NCBI GenBank assembly: GCA_036898135.1
Contig: CM072515.1
Span: forward strand, 75,487,072 to 75,551,071
DNA length: 64,000 nt
Origin: Oncomelania hupensis
Lineage: Eukaryota; Mollusca; Gastropoda; Littorinimorpha; Pomatiopsidae
Direction of reading: 5' to 3'
A program made the translations under genes and the position numbers. Below the pieces are notes generated by a model that was given only the letters and a program-made list of their open reading frames with translations, was not told where the DNA came from and searched no databases. The stretch's first letter is position 1. Every line of letters begins with the position of its first letter. Below, piece by piece: positions 22,801-32,639 of the stretch.

Positions 22801-23135
22801 ATCACCAACGTTGAAGTCCGACAGACCATCACACAAGCCATTGGACAACACGATGACCTGCTCACAGTGGTGAAGAAACGGAAACTCCGATGGTATGGCC
22901 ACGTCACCAGATCATCAGGCCTTGCAAAGACCATTCTGCAAGGCACAGTGCAAGGAGGTAGAAGAAGGGGGAGACCGAAAAAGAGGTGGGAGGACAACAT
23001 TCGAGAATGGACTGGTTTGACACTGAGCGAAGCCATGAGGGCTGCTGAGGACAGAGAAAGATGGAGTATGCTGGTTAAGCGATCATCTGTGGTGCCCCTA
23101 CGACCTTCGGGTTTTGGGACAGGATAGGATAGGAC
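19801..23135 (+). mobile_element. RTE-like LINE, apparently intact
   Basis: The element begins at gggttcg, the same 5' end as the decayed copy at 5611, and ends in a short (ggata)n tail at about 23120-23135. It contains one long open frame and is about 3.3 kb, the same length as the decayed copy. A clear target-site duplication was not found. Related fragments lie at 2283, 23165, 24199, 30515, 32083 and 51094. Confidence 0.9.
19867..23127 (+). CDS. RTE-like LINE protein (APE endonuclease and reverse transcriptase)
   Basis: The frame is open from before 19864, where it has a GTG, and the first ATG is at 19867, giving 1086 residues. Residues 1-110 are a leader with no recognised domain. The APE-like endonuclease runs from about 115 to 350, with GTWNVRTL, ELRW, QGDWNAKVG and SDHDLVMM. 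A basic linker near 450 is followed by the reverse transcriptase (about 590-860), with the GVRQGCLLSP block and the catalytic FADDIDGLAG near residue 822. The C-terminal 100 residues are basic and include KLRWYGHVTR and GGRRRGRPKKRW. Proteins of this type are often labelled craniofacial development protein 2-like or endonuclease-reverse transcriptase. All catalytic blocks look intact, so this may be an active or recently active copy. The clade name is by motif and could change. Confidence 0.9.
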   Translation: MLARHHWAKVFYTEVTGQGGGTSRYYRFNDHVLRAKASHTVFVDFGCGQQPGEDWALPGLFLPKTQHMMRLSTNSMPDRSSPGYTRTAPSVGHQDGGEKYATDGQISKIRTRNNIVIGTWNVRTLTAEGKLEELAHELDHYRWNVLGISELRWKGLGETTTDKGHKLYFSGRDDRHEHGVGFLVHKNILATVMGCRPVSSRLITIRLRATPFNITIIQAYAPTSDYEDSEVEDFYENIQAALDQVPKKDIVIVQGDWNAKVGQDAHHNWGDTCGPHCNNETNDRGLRLLEFARYNNLVLANTLGLHKKSRRWTWHSPGGEHHNQIDYIMVKKRFRSSINIGRTRTFPGADIGSDHDLVMMSFRLHLKRVNTAKCTRLKFDLDKLQDPEVAKIFQATIGGKFAPLLIFGAGEVDVNTMTNTFNSAVTDAATEILGKHRPKKKPWITPELLDLCDKRRELKKKKNTSQGADVYRKINNDIRKGMRTAKENWIEDQCQEIENNLNKNNSKKAYQTVKRLTSVKQPKVSTIQSKSGICLTEEQEVLDRWTEYCSDLYNHTPNGDPSVLACPESREEEEILPILREEVEAAVQSLKKGKSAGVDNIPAELLQAGGEAMTDALTIICNKIWQSGEWPTPWTQSLVITLPKKGNLQECENYRTISLISHPSKVLLKIILNRLKPQAEQIIAEEQAGFMAGRSTTEQIFNLRIICEKYLQHQQHLYHVFIDFKKAFDRVWHAALWATMKVYNISPKIIEVIKSLYDKTTSAVLHNSVIGNWFRTTIGVRQGCLLSPTLFNIFLERIMSDALADHEGTVSIGGRAISNLRFADDIDGLAGEEQELEQLVQRLDTTSRAYGMEISAEKTKMMTNNTNGINTDIKVQGQSLNTVHSFKYLGAIVSDNGSRQEVLSRIAQTTAALTRLKPIWKDRTISLHSKVRLLRSLVISIFLYACEAWTLTADLQRRIQSMEMRCYRRLLCISYTQHITNVEVRQTITQAIGQHDDLLTVVKKRKLRWYGHVTRSSGLAKTILQGTVQGGRRRGRPKKRWEDNIREWTGLTLSEAMRAAEDRERWSMLVKRSSVVPLRPSGFGTG

Positions 23136-23164
23136 TCTTTTCTACTTACAGTACGTTCCCTTTA

Positions 23165-24187
23165 TCGCTCAGTGTCAAGTCAAGCCAGTCCATTCTTTAA
23201 TGTTGCAGGACGGTCTTTGCAAGGCCCGATGCTCTGATGACGTAGCCATAACACCGGAGTTTCCGTTTCTCCACCACTGTGAGCAGGTCATCGTGTTGTC
23301 CAATGGCTTTGTGTGATGGTCTCTCGGACTTCGTCATTGGTGATGAGCTGGGTATAGGAAATGCCCAGAAGTTTTCTGTAGCACCTCATCTTCATGCTTA
23401 GTGTTCTTTGTTGTAGGTCTGCTGTGAGGGTCCATGTTTTGCAAGCGTTTAGGAAGATATAGCCTAGAGATGACAAGGGAGCGCAGCACCAGTCTTACCT
23501 TGGAGTGTAGACTGATAGTCCCGTCTTTCCAAATGGGCCTCAACCTTGTCAGGGCAGCAGTTGTTTGTGCGATATTTTGGAGAGGACTTCCTGTCGGGAC
23601 CCATTGTCTGATACAATGGCTCCTAAATATTTGAAGCTATGCACTGTGCTGAGGGATTGGCCTTGGACTTTGATGTCTATGTTGATGCAATTGGTGTTGT
23701 TGGTCATCATTTTGATCTGCTCCCTGCAACGATTTCCATTCCAAAGGCCCTGGAGATGGTGTCAAGCCTCTGTTCCAGCTGTTCAAGTTTTTGTTCCTTT
23801 CCAGCCAATCCATCAATGTCATCCGCAAAACGGAGGTTGGAGATTGCTCTACCCTCTATGCTTACTGTGCCTTCGTAATCTGCAAGCGCATCTGAGTTGA
23901 TGCGTTCTAGAAAGGTGGTGAAAAGTCCTTGACGCACGCCGATTGTTGTTCTGAACTAGTTCCCGATGGTGCATTTGTGGAGGACTGCACTGGTAGCCTT
24001 GTCATACAGGCTTTTGATGGCTTCAAAAATGTTAGGGTTAATGTTGTACACACTCATGGTTGCCCAGAAAGCTGCATGCCAGAGTTTTTCAAACGCTTTC
24101 TTACTGTCTACAAACACATGATATAGATGTTGTTGGTGCTGCAGGTATTTCCCATAGAGTATTCCTAGGTTGAAACTCTGTTCAATT
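23165..24187 (-). pseudogene. RTE-like LINE fragment, inverted relative to its intact neighbour
   Basis: The block matches the C-terminal and polymerase coding part of the LINE, including the FADDIDGLAG region (23707-23937), but contains frameshifts and lacks the last ~100 bp and the tail. It begins about 30 bp after the end of the intact plus-strand copy, so the two lie tail to tail. Its far end is one arm of a palindrome. Confidence 0.85.
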
Positions 24188-24270
24188 GATATATATATAT
24201 TAATTGAACAGTTTCAACCTAGGAATACTCTATGAGAAATACCTGCAGCACCAACAACATCTATATCATG
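24117..24270. repeat. Palindrome with ~70-bp arms
   Basis: The left arm (24117-24187) and right arm (24200-24270) are inverted copies of the same LINE coding segment, differing by one substitution and a 2-bp gap. They are separated by a short AT spacer (gatatatatatat type). The LINE sequence stops at the end of the right arm and a pyrimidine tract follows. Confidence 0.92.
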
Positions 24271-24460
24271 TTTCTTTCTCTCTATATATATCTTTCTTTC
24301 TCTCTCTTTCTTTCTCTCTTACTCTCCCTCACTTCCTCTATTTCCCTCTCCCTTGCTCCCTCTGTCTTTCTCTCTCTCTGTCTCTCTCTTCCTCTCTCTT
24401 TCTCTAATTCACTCTTTTCTTCGTCTTCTTCTTCAATCTCCCACTCTTCTTTCTTCTTTT
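24271..24460. repeat. Pyrimidine-rich (CT/CTTT) tract
   Basis: An almost pure C/T strand with ctctct and tttctttct runs adjoins the palindrome. The frames it keeps open on the two strands are low-complexity and not genes. Confidence 0.9.
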
Positions 24461-24479
24461 CCTCATCTCCCTCATCTCG

Positions 24480-25285
24480 TGCACGGAGCAGCTGCTGTAA
24501 GCAGTAGTGCATGTGTAGACGCGACGTCCGCTCGTCGCTCTCTCTAATACTGGCGATGTAGCTCCGAGACTGTCCCTCGACGCAGTCTTGCGGCAGCCAC
24601 GTAGTCCCGGTCTGTTGTTCGCTCACGAAGCAACTCTTCAGCGACTACACGCCCTTGCAGTCAACCCGAACCTATCGGATGTAGTCCCAGTATGTTGGCC
24701 CCTCCCGACGCAACTTCTTGGGGGCTACCCTCGATGACTGCCTCTCGTAACGTTGACTTGCTTGTTGTAGCAGTTGAACCCTTGGCTATGACGTGGATCC
24801 CGGCTTGGCCCCCAAAATGTTACACTCGATGTTTTTATCAGTAGTTGATTCAGCCCCAATGCTTGAATTCTCCTGATAGGTGTAAACTCAGATTCGTTTA
24901 TCCACGCAACCCGTTCAATCATCAACAAGTCTGGAGTCATCGTATGTAGTTTTCCAATTTTATTCAGCACACATCAACAACTGCATACAATTGCTCAATC
25001 GCTTTTTCCACTCTACAATTCTCAACTTTGAACTTTCCACTTTTTACAACTTTCTCAACTCTAATACAACAACTCTCTCTACTGTCAACTCTCTCTAAAA
25101 AACCACCTTTTGAAACAGTGCGGCACTATATATATATAGTCTCTCTAAACTCCAGAAAGAGCGAGAAAACCCCCAACGTGACACACCTCAACCAATCAGA
25201 ATTAATTTCATCATCAATGTCTCACGTCACACAACCTTATTTGGGATGGAAGCCTCTCGTGGTTACCACTAGAATTATCCATACG
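24480..25285 (-). mobile_element. LTR and leader remnant of a Gmr1-type retrotransposon
   Basis: On the minus strand the sequence follows the 5' LTR and leader of the element at 37976-38877, with many differences. The LTR part is about 24819-25285 and contains a tatatata box before gtgccgc, a gctgaataaa polyadenylation signal, and the terminal gtgtaaca. The leader (24480-24818) starts with a primer-binding-like ttttgggggccaag and keeps the gagtcaacgttacgagaggc-type block. No gag or pol remains, and the distal end runs into the CT tract. It is a different subfamily from the 38-kb copy. Confidence 0.8.
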
Positions 25286-25304
25286 CTTCGATCGATAGTA
25301 AACA

Positions 25305-26007
25305 TTGATTGATTGATTGATTGTTGCTTTAGGTCCAGCGGACTCTTCCGAGCCAAATCAGGACCGGACAACCCCCAATCCGCATAAAAGATCTGCTGAA
25401 ACAACCCTAGTGGGAAAATTGAATGCCCTCCACCGGCCAGTCACTTTACAATAAAGACATCCCACGCAGGGGACGGCTGAGGCTTTACCCCAACTACTCG
25501 AACCCCCGGTTACAAAAACAAAATAGAATACAAACATCATTATAAATCATCAACAAAACACATACATATAAAATGCCTATAGTGCTAAATAATAACATCA
25601 TAGGAAGCCCTAGTGACCACCCGGCAGAAAGCGTCCAAAACTCCCAAGCTGATCCAACAGACCTCATACACAAACAAGGAGTCTTGTCCAGGAAGAGTTT
25701 TCAAGAAAAAAGGTAGGTCATTGATCTAGCAAAGAAGAAGATAGTATAGCAGAGTGATAGGACAGATCAGGAATGGGAAAGAGCAAATGAGGAAGACAAC
25801 GACAGTGGGAATTTAAAGCACTAAATTTCCAGAAAGTGGGGATACTATTTATACTGAAACCCCAGGCACTCCAACGGGGGTACTGTTGTCGCAGTGAATC
25901 AGTCATGCCTACAAAGGCAAGACAGGTTTTCACCTGGGGCTTTCACTTTTCCCTTTATAGGTTAGAACAATCTACAGTGGCAAGATTGCTCATGACCCCA
26001 AGGGGTA
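25305..26007 (-). mobile_element. RepA retroposon, full-length copy 2
   Basis: The copy is about 703 bp, flanked by gatagtaaaca at 25294-25304 and 26008-26018 (11-bp direct repeat). It starts on the plus strand with four tgat units, the sense-strand tail. The whole length matches the copies at 16664 and 41670 with small differences. Confidence 0.92.
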
Positions 26008-26107
26008 GATAGTAAACAACCAATTCTCAAAAATTCTCAAATAATATCGACCATCTAAAAAACACCAACGTTATACAAAATTTCTAATAATAACGCAAAA
26101 TCAAATC

Positions 26108-26548
26108 AAAGATAAATAAGATAATAAGATAAGATAAGAATATTTATTTACCAAGTAAAAAACGTTACAAGGATTTTGGTGTGGCATGGCGACAGTGAAA
26201 TACACCCTTTCTTGCACAGTCATTCATCGTGTCATACACTTCATTGGCCTATAACATGTATACAGCACTAAAGGATAGGTAACCACAGTAACATACATCA
26301 CTCATCAGTCATATAAAGTTATGGAGTAAAACACACCCTGCAGGTAAAACAAAATACAGCATTAAAACAATTTAACAGCATTAAATAAAATGAAAATTAT
26401 TAAGAATGTTAGGCTTCACATCCAAATCTACACACACAACACCACACACACACACACACACACGCACACACACAGCATAGCATACTCGTACTCCTATTTC
26501 ACAAAGGTACAAATCAAGCAATGGTTGTGAGTTTTCAGTTTATACAGA
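26108..26548 (-). other. 3' untranslated region and (ttatc)n tail of the Rex1-like LINE
   Basis: On the minus strand the LINE ends in repeated ttatc units at about 26108-26150. A (ca)n run lies at about 26440-26480. The same type of tail ends the LINE fragment at 51886, which supports this as the element's natural 3' end. Confidence 0.7.
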
Positions 26549-29428
26549 TCATTCCATGTTTGGTGATGTACTGAGGACAGCGTCAGGGAAGAAACTGTTT
26601 CTGAATCGAGAAGTTCTGGCTCTTAAAGCGCGGAACCGACGGCCAGAGGGCAGAAGCTCGAAGAGACTATTGGCTGGGTGTGATGGATCGCAGACTGTCT
26701 TTTCCGTTTTCCGTTTCATTCGCGTTGTGAAAATGGAGGCGACAGATGGAAAGTCGCAACCAGCTATTTTGGAGGCAGTCTTAACAATGTGCTCGAGCTG
26801 TTTCTTTTCTATCGCGGTTGTGCTGCCGTACCAGACAGTGATAGAGAAGCACAAAATGCTCTCTATCACCGCGCGATAGAACTGTGCCATAATTTTACTA
26901 GACATACCGAACTTTCGCAGCTGTCTCAGAAAGTGGAGACGCTGTTGGCACTTTTTTACAATAGAGGTGGTGTTATTATTCCAACTCAGGTCGCTCGAGA
27001 TGACGGAACCGAGAAATTTGAACGAGTCGACCTGCTCAACGGTTTCCCCATTGATGACAAGGGGCAATACCGGGACCTTTATTCGGCGAAAGTCGATCAC
27101 GACCTCTTTTGTCTTCGAGACGTTCAGTTCCAGGTCGTTGTCCGAGCACCAGCCAACCATTCTTCGAACCTCTTCCCGATACGCCGTCTCGTCCGGATCA
27201 GAGATCAGACCTTCGAGGGTAGTTTCATCGGAAAATTTTAACATTTTCACAAACGGGGTTGCAGATACACAGTCATTTGTGAACAGAGTGAAGAGTAGTG
27301 GAGAGAGAACGCATCCTTGTGGAGCGCCAGTGTTCAGTGTTACAGAGGCAGAGAATGAGTTGTTCAGTCTGACGACCTGAGGACGGTCTAAAAGAAAGTC
27401 AAGAATCCAGTGACAGATAGAGGGGTGAACATTGAGTTGGGAGAGTTTGTCAAAAAGTTTGTGAGGGATGATCATGTTGAAAGCACTGGAGTAGTCGATA
27501 AACAAAACTCTGGCATAGGTACGTGGGCTCTCCAAATGCTGCAGGATGAAGTGCAGGCCAAGAACGACTGCATCATCAACTGACCTGTTCGCTTGGTAGG
27601 CAAACTGGAGTGGGTCAAGCAAGTGACCCGTGGAGGCCTTCAGGTAGCGAAGAACAAGCTGCTCCAAAACCTTCATGACAACAGACGTCAGCGCCACGGG
27701 GCGGTAGTCGTTCAGCTGGGTGACCTTGGATTTCTTAGGAACAGGGACGATCACGGACGACTTGAAGCACCGCGGCACCGACATCTGCTGTAGGGAGCTG
27801 TTGAAGATGTCGGTGAAGACAGGAGCCAGCTGGTCAGCACAGGACCTCAAGGTAGCCGTAGACACGTGGTCGGGACCAGAAGCTTTCCTGGGATTCTGCC
27901 TCTGGAAGAGACGCTTCACCTCCGCCTCATGAACGCTGAAGGGTGGCGTCACAGCCGCCGCGTCTTCAGGAAGCAGAGGACGGTAGCCAGGAGAGGGGTT
28001 CTTCTGGTCAAACCTGCTGTAAAACAGGTTTAACCTATCCGGGAGCTCCGGGTCTGGGTCGTCGTGGGTTGATGCCCTCTGCTTGTAGCCAGTGGCCCGC
28101 TGCAGGCCCCGCCACACCTCTCGTGTGTTGTTGGAGGAGAACTGGTCCTCGATCTTCTTCCTGTAGGTCGCCTTCGCTCTGCTGATCTCGCGACGTAGCG
28201 CAGCCTTGGCTTTCCTGTACTGCTCCCGGTCGCCGCTCTTGAAGGCCTCGTTCTTACAGTCAAGTTTTACCTTGACTGAGCGGCTGAACCACGGTTTGCT
28301 GTTGCCAAAGATCCGGACGGTCTTGGTAGGAATACAGGCCTCCTCACAGAAGCCTATGTACGACGTCACTGCGTCTGCGTACTCGTCCAGGCTACTGCTG
28401 GTCTCTCTGAAAACACTCCAGTCCGTCACCTCTAGACACCCTTGCAGCGCCTCCGTCGACTCCCTGGTCCACATCCTGACCCTCTTGGTAATAGGCTTCA
28501 CAGCCTTCAGTCTCTGGCGATAGGTCGGAGTGAGCAGAACCATAGCATGGTCTGAGTCCCCCAAGGGAGCCCTTGTAGTAGCGCGATAGGCAGACTTCAG
28601 CGTAGTGTAGCAGTGATCAAGAGTGTTCTCTCCTCTAGTGGGGCAGTGCACATGCTGATAGTACCGAGGCAAAGTCTTATGCAGGTTCGTTTGGTTGAAG
28701 TCGCCGAGTATGATGATAGAACTATCAGGAAAGGCAGACTCGGCAGCAACAACATGCCTAGTCAGTTCACTGATTGCAGCAGTAGCGTTGGCGCCGGATG
28801 GTATATACACAGCGATGAGAATGCAGGAGGAAAATTCACGAGGGGAGTAGAATGGTCTGCAGTTGATAGTCAGATGTTCAAGGAAGGGAGAGCACGACTG
28901 AGAGAATACTTTTGTGTCCGTGCACCAGCGGTTGTTTACCATGAAACAAACACCACCACCATCCTCCTTCTCTGACTGCACAGGCACACGGTCTGCTCTG
29001 CATATCGTAAAACCAGGGGGAGTAACCACTGCGTCAGGCTTGTCTTGTTTCAGCCATGTCTCAGTCAAACACACAACAGAAGAGTCCCGAAATTCCCGAT
29101 TAAAAGTAAGCAGATTAAAAAGTTCATCAGTCTTGTTGTTGAGGGATCGTACGTTGGCAAGAACGACCGCAGGGAGAGAAGGGCGGTGGGCGCGTCGACG
29201 AAAGCGAACCAAGACACCACCGCGGCTACCCCGTTTTCGTGTCGTGCGCGTGTGCTTTGCTTCGCCGGTACGCCATTTTGAACTGTTCGACTCGGAGGCA
29301 ATAAAATCCTCCGATGTGTAGAGAAAATGTGGCATGTACTCACAATTGGATGTGGCAAGAATGTTTAGTAGGTCCTTACGGCTATATACAACAACACTTT
29401 CAGTCCCTACACACAACACAGCCCACAC
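26549..29428 (-). CDS. Rex1-like LINE polyprotein with altered catalytic motif
   Basis: The frame is open for 959 codons. An APE-type endonuclease begins near residue 86 (LPAVVLANVRSLNNK) and contains the LTETWL, IILGDFNQT and DSDHAMV blocks. The reverse transcriptase spans about 500-780, with ALTSVVMKVLEQLV, LFIDYSSAFN and GAPQGCVLSP. At the catalytic position, near residue 731, the sequence reads FSDE and not the expected FADD; the DNA confirms it (complement of the codons near 27225-27236). The C-terminus has SLFELLPSGRRFR and NSFFPDAV, typical of this group. The clade is assigned by motif similarity to fish-type Rex1/CR1 elements. The changed motif suggests that this copy cannot reverse transcribe although the frame is open. 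Confidence 0.85.
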   Translation of the reverse strand: MWAVLCVGTESVVVYSRKDLLNILATSNCEYMPHFLYTSEDFIASESNSSKWRTGEAKHTRTTRKRGSRGGVLVRFRRRAHRPSLPAVVLANVRSLNNKTDELFNLLTFNREFRDSSVVCLTETWLKQDKPDAVVTPPGFTICRADRVPVQSEKEDGGGVCFMVNNRWCTDTKVFSQSCSPFLEHLTINCRPFYSPREFSSCILIAVYIPSGANATAAISELTRHVVAAESAFPDSSIIILGDFNQTNLHKTLPRYYQHVHCPTRGENTLDHCYTTLKSAYRATTRAPLGDSDHAMVLLTPTYRQRLKAVKPITKRVRMWTRESTEALQGCLEVTDWSVFRETSSSLDEYADAVTSYIGFCEEACIPTKTVRIFGNSKPWFSRSVKVKLDCKNEAFKSGDREQYRKAKAALRREISRAKATYRKKIEDQFSSNNTREVWRGLQRATGYKQRASTHDDPDPELPDRLNLFYSRFDQKNPSPGYRPLLPEDAAAVTPPFSVHEAEVKRLFQRQNPRKASGPDHVSTATLRSCADQLAPVFTDIFNSSLQQMSVPRCFKSSVIVPVPKKSKVTQLNDYRPVALTSVVMKVLEQLVLRYLKASTGHLLDPLQFAYQANRSVDDAVVLGLHFILQHLESPRTYARVLFIDYSSAFNMIIPHKLFDKLSQLNVHPSICHWILDFLLDRPQVVRLNNSFSASVTLNTGAPQGCVLSPLLFTLFTNDCVSATPFVKMLKFSDETTLEGLISDPDETAYREEVRRMVGWCSDNDLELNVSKTKEVVIDFRRIKVPVLPLVINGETVEQVDSFKFLGSVISSDLSWNNNTTSIVKKCQQRLHFLRQLRKFGMSSKIMAQFYRAVIESILCFSITVWYGSTTAIEKKQLEHIVKTASKIAGCDFPSVASIFTTRMKRKTEKTVCDPSHPANSLFELLPSGRRFRALRARTSRFRNSFFPDAVLSTSPNME

Positions 29429-29711
29429 ATAGTGCCAGTATAATCAACAAGTATGATTGTGGGCGCCTACGGAAAGACAAGACAAGACAAGACAAACACA
29501 GCAACAATCAGCTGCCGCCACACCGTGTCGCCATATGCCGGCGCCATAATACACTCTATTACTGCATGCCTTGCAAAACAAAACGAACAGATCTATCGCG
29601 CGCGTCACACACGCAAGCCTACCATTGCATGCGCTCCACACATAATATCGTGCGCATTTCACACGCACCATCATGCGCGTCTCAACGTAACACAAACTTC
29701 CCATTCCATGC

Positions 29712-29960
29712 AATGGTGGTTACATACATCCAAAGTCATACAATGGTGGTTACAAACATCCCATGCCATATAATGGTGGTTACAAACATCCCGTGCCATA
29801 CAATGTGTGTTACAAACATCCCATGCCATACAATGGTGGTTACAAACATCCTACGCTATACAATGGTGGTTACAAACATCCCAAGCCATACAATTTGTGT
29901 TACAAACATCCCATGCCATACAATGGTGGTTACAAACATCCCGTGCTATACAATGGTTGA
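29712..29960. repeat. 30-bp minisatellite, about eight copies
   Basis: Units are close to catacaatggtggttacaaa plus catcccatgc. Two units carry tgtgtg in place of tggtgg. The plus-strand frames across the array are repeat artefacts. Confidence 0.93.
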
Positions 29961-30296
29961 ACCAGGGGTCACACATATTGCATGTATTATTATTTACTAC
30001 TCCGCGTTTCTCAATCTATGCTTCTTTTAGTACTCAACTTGAGTCAACACTTATCACATGCATAATGTGTTTTTATAGTGTGTGACAATTAACTGGTGAT
30101 ATTTCAAACTCTTACCACACATGTTGTCTCCTTAACATTCAATGCTTAAATGTTACACATAATATTCACTGACAGCATTCAACATATTACATATATTTGC
30201 ACACCATTTTCTCCCCAGAATATGTTTGGGATAATATATGTTTAAATTTTAATTTGAACAATGTTCACAATATTATTCGAGCCAATATATGGAATT
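29961..30296. other. Unassigned AT-rich stretch
   Basis: Nothing recognisable was seen. Confidence 0.35.
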
Positions 30297-30309
30297 GCTG
30301 TCAAGAGTT

Positions 30310-30365
30310 AGTTGTTTATAGGGTCCAGTGGACTGCAAAGAGCCGAAACAACTTGGTTGAAAGAG
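30310..30365 (-). mobile_element. RepB retroposon, very short copy
   Basis: The 56-bp insertion keeps the RepB 3' core (gggtccagtggactgcaaag type) and is flanked by the 13-bp direct repeat gctgtcaagagtt at 30297-30309 and 30366-30378. This is one of the cleanest small insertions in the window. Confidence 0.88.
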
Positions 30366-30514
30366 GCTGTCAAGAGTTTTAGGCATTTAGACTTATTTTA
30401 CCTTGAGAAAAACTTTCAAAATGAACTGGAAAGCTTGGTTTTATCTTCTTTTCTGCCTCCAGCCTATGTTACTGTAAGCTTCTTCAAGAATTCAATTTAA
30501 ATAAAAGCATTAAT

Positions 30515-30557
30515 GCTACGACCTCCGAGTTACTGGATAGGATATGATAGGATATAT
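30515..30557 (+). mobile_element. RTE-like LINE 3' end fragment
   Basis: A ctacgacctccgagttac word followed by ggatagga-type repeats matches the last ~45 bp of the RTE-like LINE. Confidence 0.65.
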
Positions 30558-30589
30558 TATTGCCCAGCGGCTAATTGCCTTTTCTGTAT

Positions 30590-30651
30590 ACAATACAATA
30601 CAAGATTAGTGCTTTAGGTCCAGCGGACTCCTCCGAGCCAAATCAGGACCA
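30590..30651 (-). mobile_element. RepA retroposon, short copy
   Basis: The copy has the acaat-type tail and 3' core as in the copy at 783 and is truncated after ggacca. No clear target duplication was found. Confidence 0.8.
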
Positions 30652-32071
30652 GAGAGACGTTATCTTAAAATATTATAAAATGATTCAAATCTTAAAAAAC
30701 AAGCCTGTTACTCTTAAATACACAAACAAACTTTCACATGACACCTCTTTAAAAGTCTTCTTTAAAACTGATGTATTAAAAATATATTCTTTCTTCAATC
30801 AAATCACTACCCAGATAACACATAGAACTTGGGACAAGCTTGGTGCAAGGGTGGCACGACCTGGCTTGGCTTGGCAAACGAGCGCTCTTGGCACCCCAGC
30901 CTCTGCCTAGCTTGCCCCAACCTCGTCATCCAAGAGAGCTCTGTGCGCTAGAGGCTTGCCTCGCGAGCCGCGTCAGTCAGACGCGCGCTGTACTTGGCTA
31001 ACAAGGATTTCCGCAGAAAAATTAAAATAAAATAATTAAATAAAATAATTACACTTGTGCAGTAAATATTGTATATCCAGAGGGAGTGGATCTACAATAT
31101 TTTCCAGACTATTTGCGTTTCTTTTATTATTTTCTTTTCTCGGATTTAACCGATTTGCTGCAGTAATGAACCAAACACCCACTTCCGTTGAGACCGGTCT
31201 TCCTTTTTGATACAGTGCACGTGGATATTCTTTTTACGCGACATAAAGCTCCACAGCTTTTGGGACAATACATATGAGGTAAAAATCATTTTCAGCATTC
31301 TTCTAGGTTCTTGTAACGTTGTTTTCTTTGATGTAATTTAATACAGAAGCACAATATAATACTATTGATAGAGCTAAACTTTAAAAAAAAAAAAAAGGAA
31401 AATAAATGGTATCCATCACGGCATCAGTTTGGTCAGTGAACAGAAAAATAAGAAAACGAAAATCGCTCGCAGTTCTACTTTGAAGCAATCTGAGTGATTG
31501 TCCAAGTTCGGTGTCAGGAACACCAGTAACTACTTTTGCCGTTTTGGCGAAATACTCGTGGACAATTTGAATTTGGATTCAAAAGATGGCACCTGCTGCC
31601 ATGACGAAACCGCCATGACGACCTTACCGTTTTTACGGTTTTAAACGATTCATGACTGGATTGAGATCGATGAGAATGATGAATATTTTGATGCTCTTTC
31701 TGATTTTGCTGATCTAGATTCGGATGATTCAGGCTATTAGTATAAGTATTACCAGGTTACAAGGACATTTTTATATCATTTTTGAATATTTTTTACAGTT
31801 TTTTTGATGAATGTGATTCATCCACATCTGAGGATGATAGCAAATCCGCCACCCAAACCGCAGTCTTCACCTCCCGTCATAACACCATCACAACACCCAT
31901 TGTCCACTTCAATTGCCCTCTCCGCCACCCAAGCCACTGTCATCTGGAGACCTTTGCAGTGAATCTGGTGGGTGTTTTTTTTTCCTGCTTTTGAGTATTC
32001 CTTCTTTTTTTGTGTACATATAAACGTTTTAGGAGTTTGATCACTTTTGTTTTTAAGAAGCAATTTTGCCT
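30652..32071. other. Unassigned stretch with a GC-rich patch and acidic short frames
   Basis: A GC-rich patch lies at about 30830-30990. Two short plus-strand frames rich in Asp, Glu and Ser, near 31655-31740 and 31805-31960, could be decayed exons but have no recognised domain. Confidence 0.3.
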
Positions 32072-32082
32072 TGAGCAGTTTT

Positions 32083-32130
32083 CTTATCCTATCCTATCCC
32101 GCAACTCAAAGATCGTAGGGGCACCACAGA
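32083..32130 (-). mobile_element. RTE-like LINE, 48-bp 3' end insertion
   Basis: The copy carries the reversed (ggata)n tail and the gtaggggcaccacaga terminus. An 11-bp direct repeat, tgagcagtttt, flanks it at 32072-32082 and 32131-32141. Confidence 0.88.
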
Positions 32131-32141
32131 TGAGCAGTTTT

Positions 32142-32639
32142 TGACATGAATATTCGTTCAAACTTGCCAACCACTACAGGTTTCACTCATGAGTCATGTG
32201 TGTTCCTTCTGGAGGATTTTGGTAAAATTTGACAAGCTGTCAGAAGAGAATTAGAAATTCAGAGAAGAGCTGGGTGCCATCTTGTTGCTCCTTTAAAAGT
32301 TCTGTTTATGTTATGGCATTTGTTTTTTTACAATTTGGTTGAAAATACCTATAAGTATAATTGTAACCATTGCAGACTTGTCTACAAAACCTTGGAGGCA
32401 AGGATCATAAAGAAAGAGACTTTGCGGGGCAGCCTTGATGACCCCACGTCTACAGGGCTGCTATTCCAGAACAGGCAACAGCTAGGCTGGCCAGCAGAAA
32501 GCGGCATTCTGCCAGGTAGCCAACGTTGATCAGGCATTATTCAGTAAGTGCATTTCTTATTGTCCTTAGTTTTTAAAACATAATTTGCAAAAATATATAT
32601 AATGTATATTAAAATTCTCAGAATAACTAGCACAGCACA
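32142..32639. other. Unassigned stretch
   Basis: No supported gene was seen. A 73-codon frame at 32308-32529 has no recognised domain. Confidence 0.3.

Noticed and set aside
24282..24626. A 114-codon minus-strand Glu/Arg-rich ORF
   Set aside because: Half of it is the CT tract. The rest is leader sequence of the LTR remnant, non-coding in the related element.
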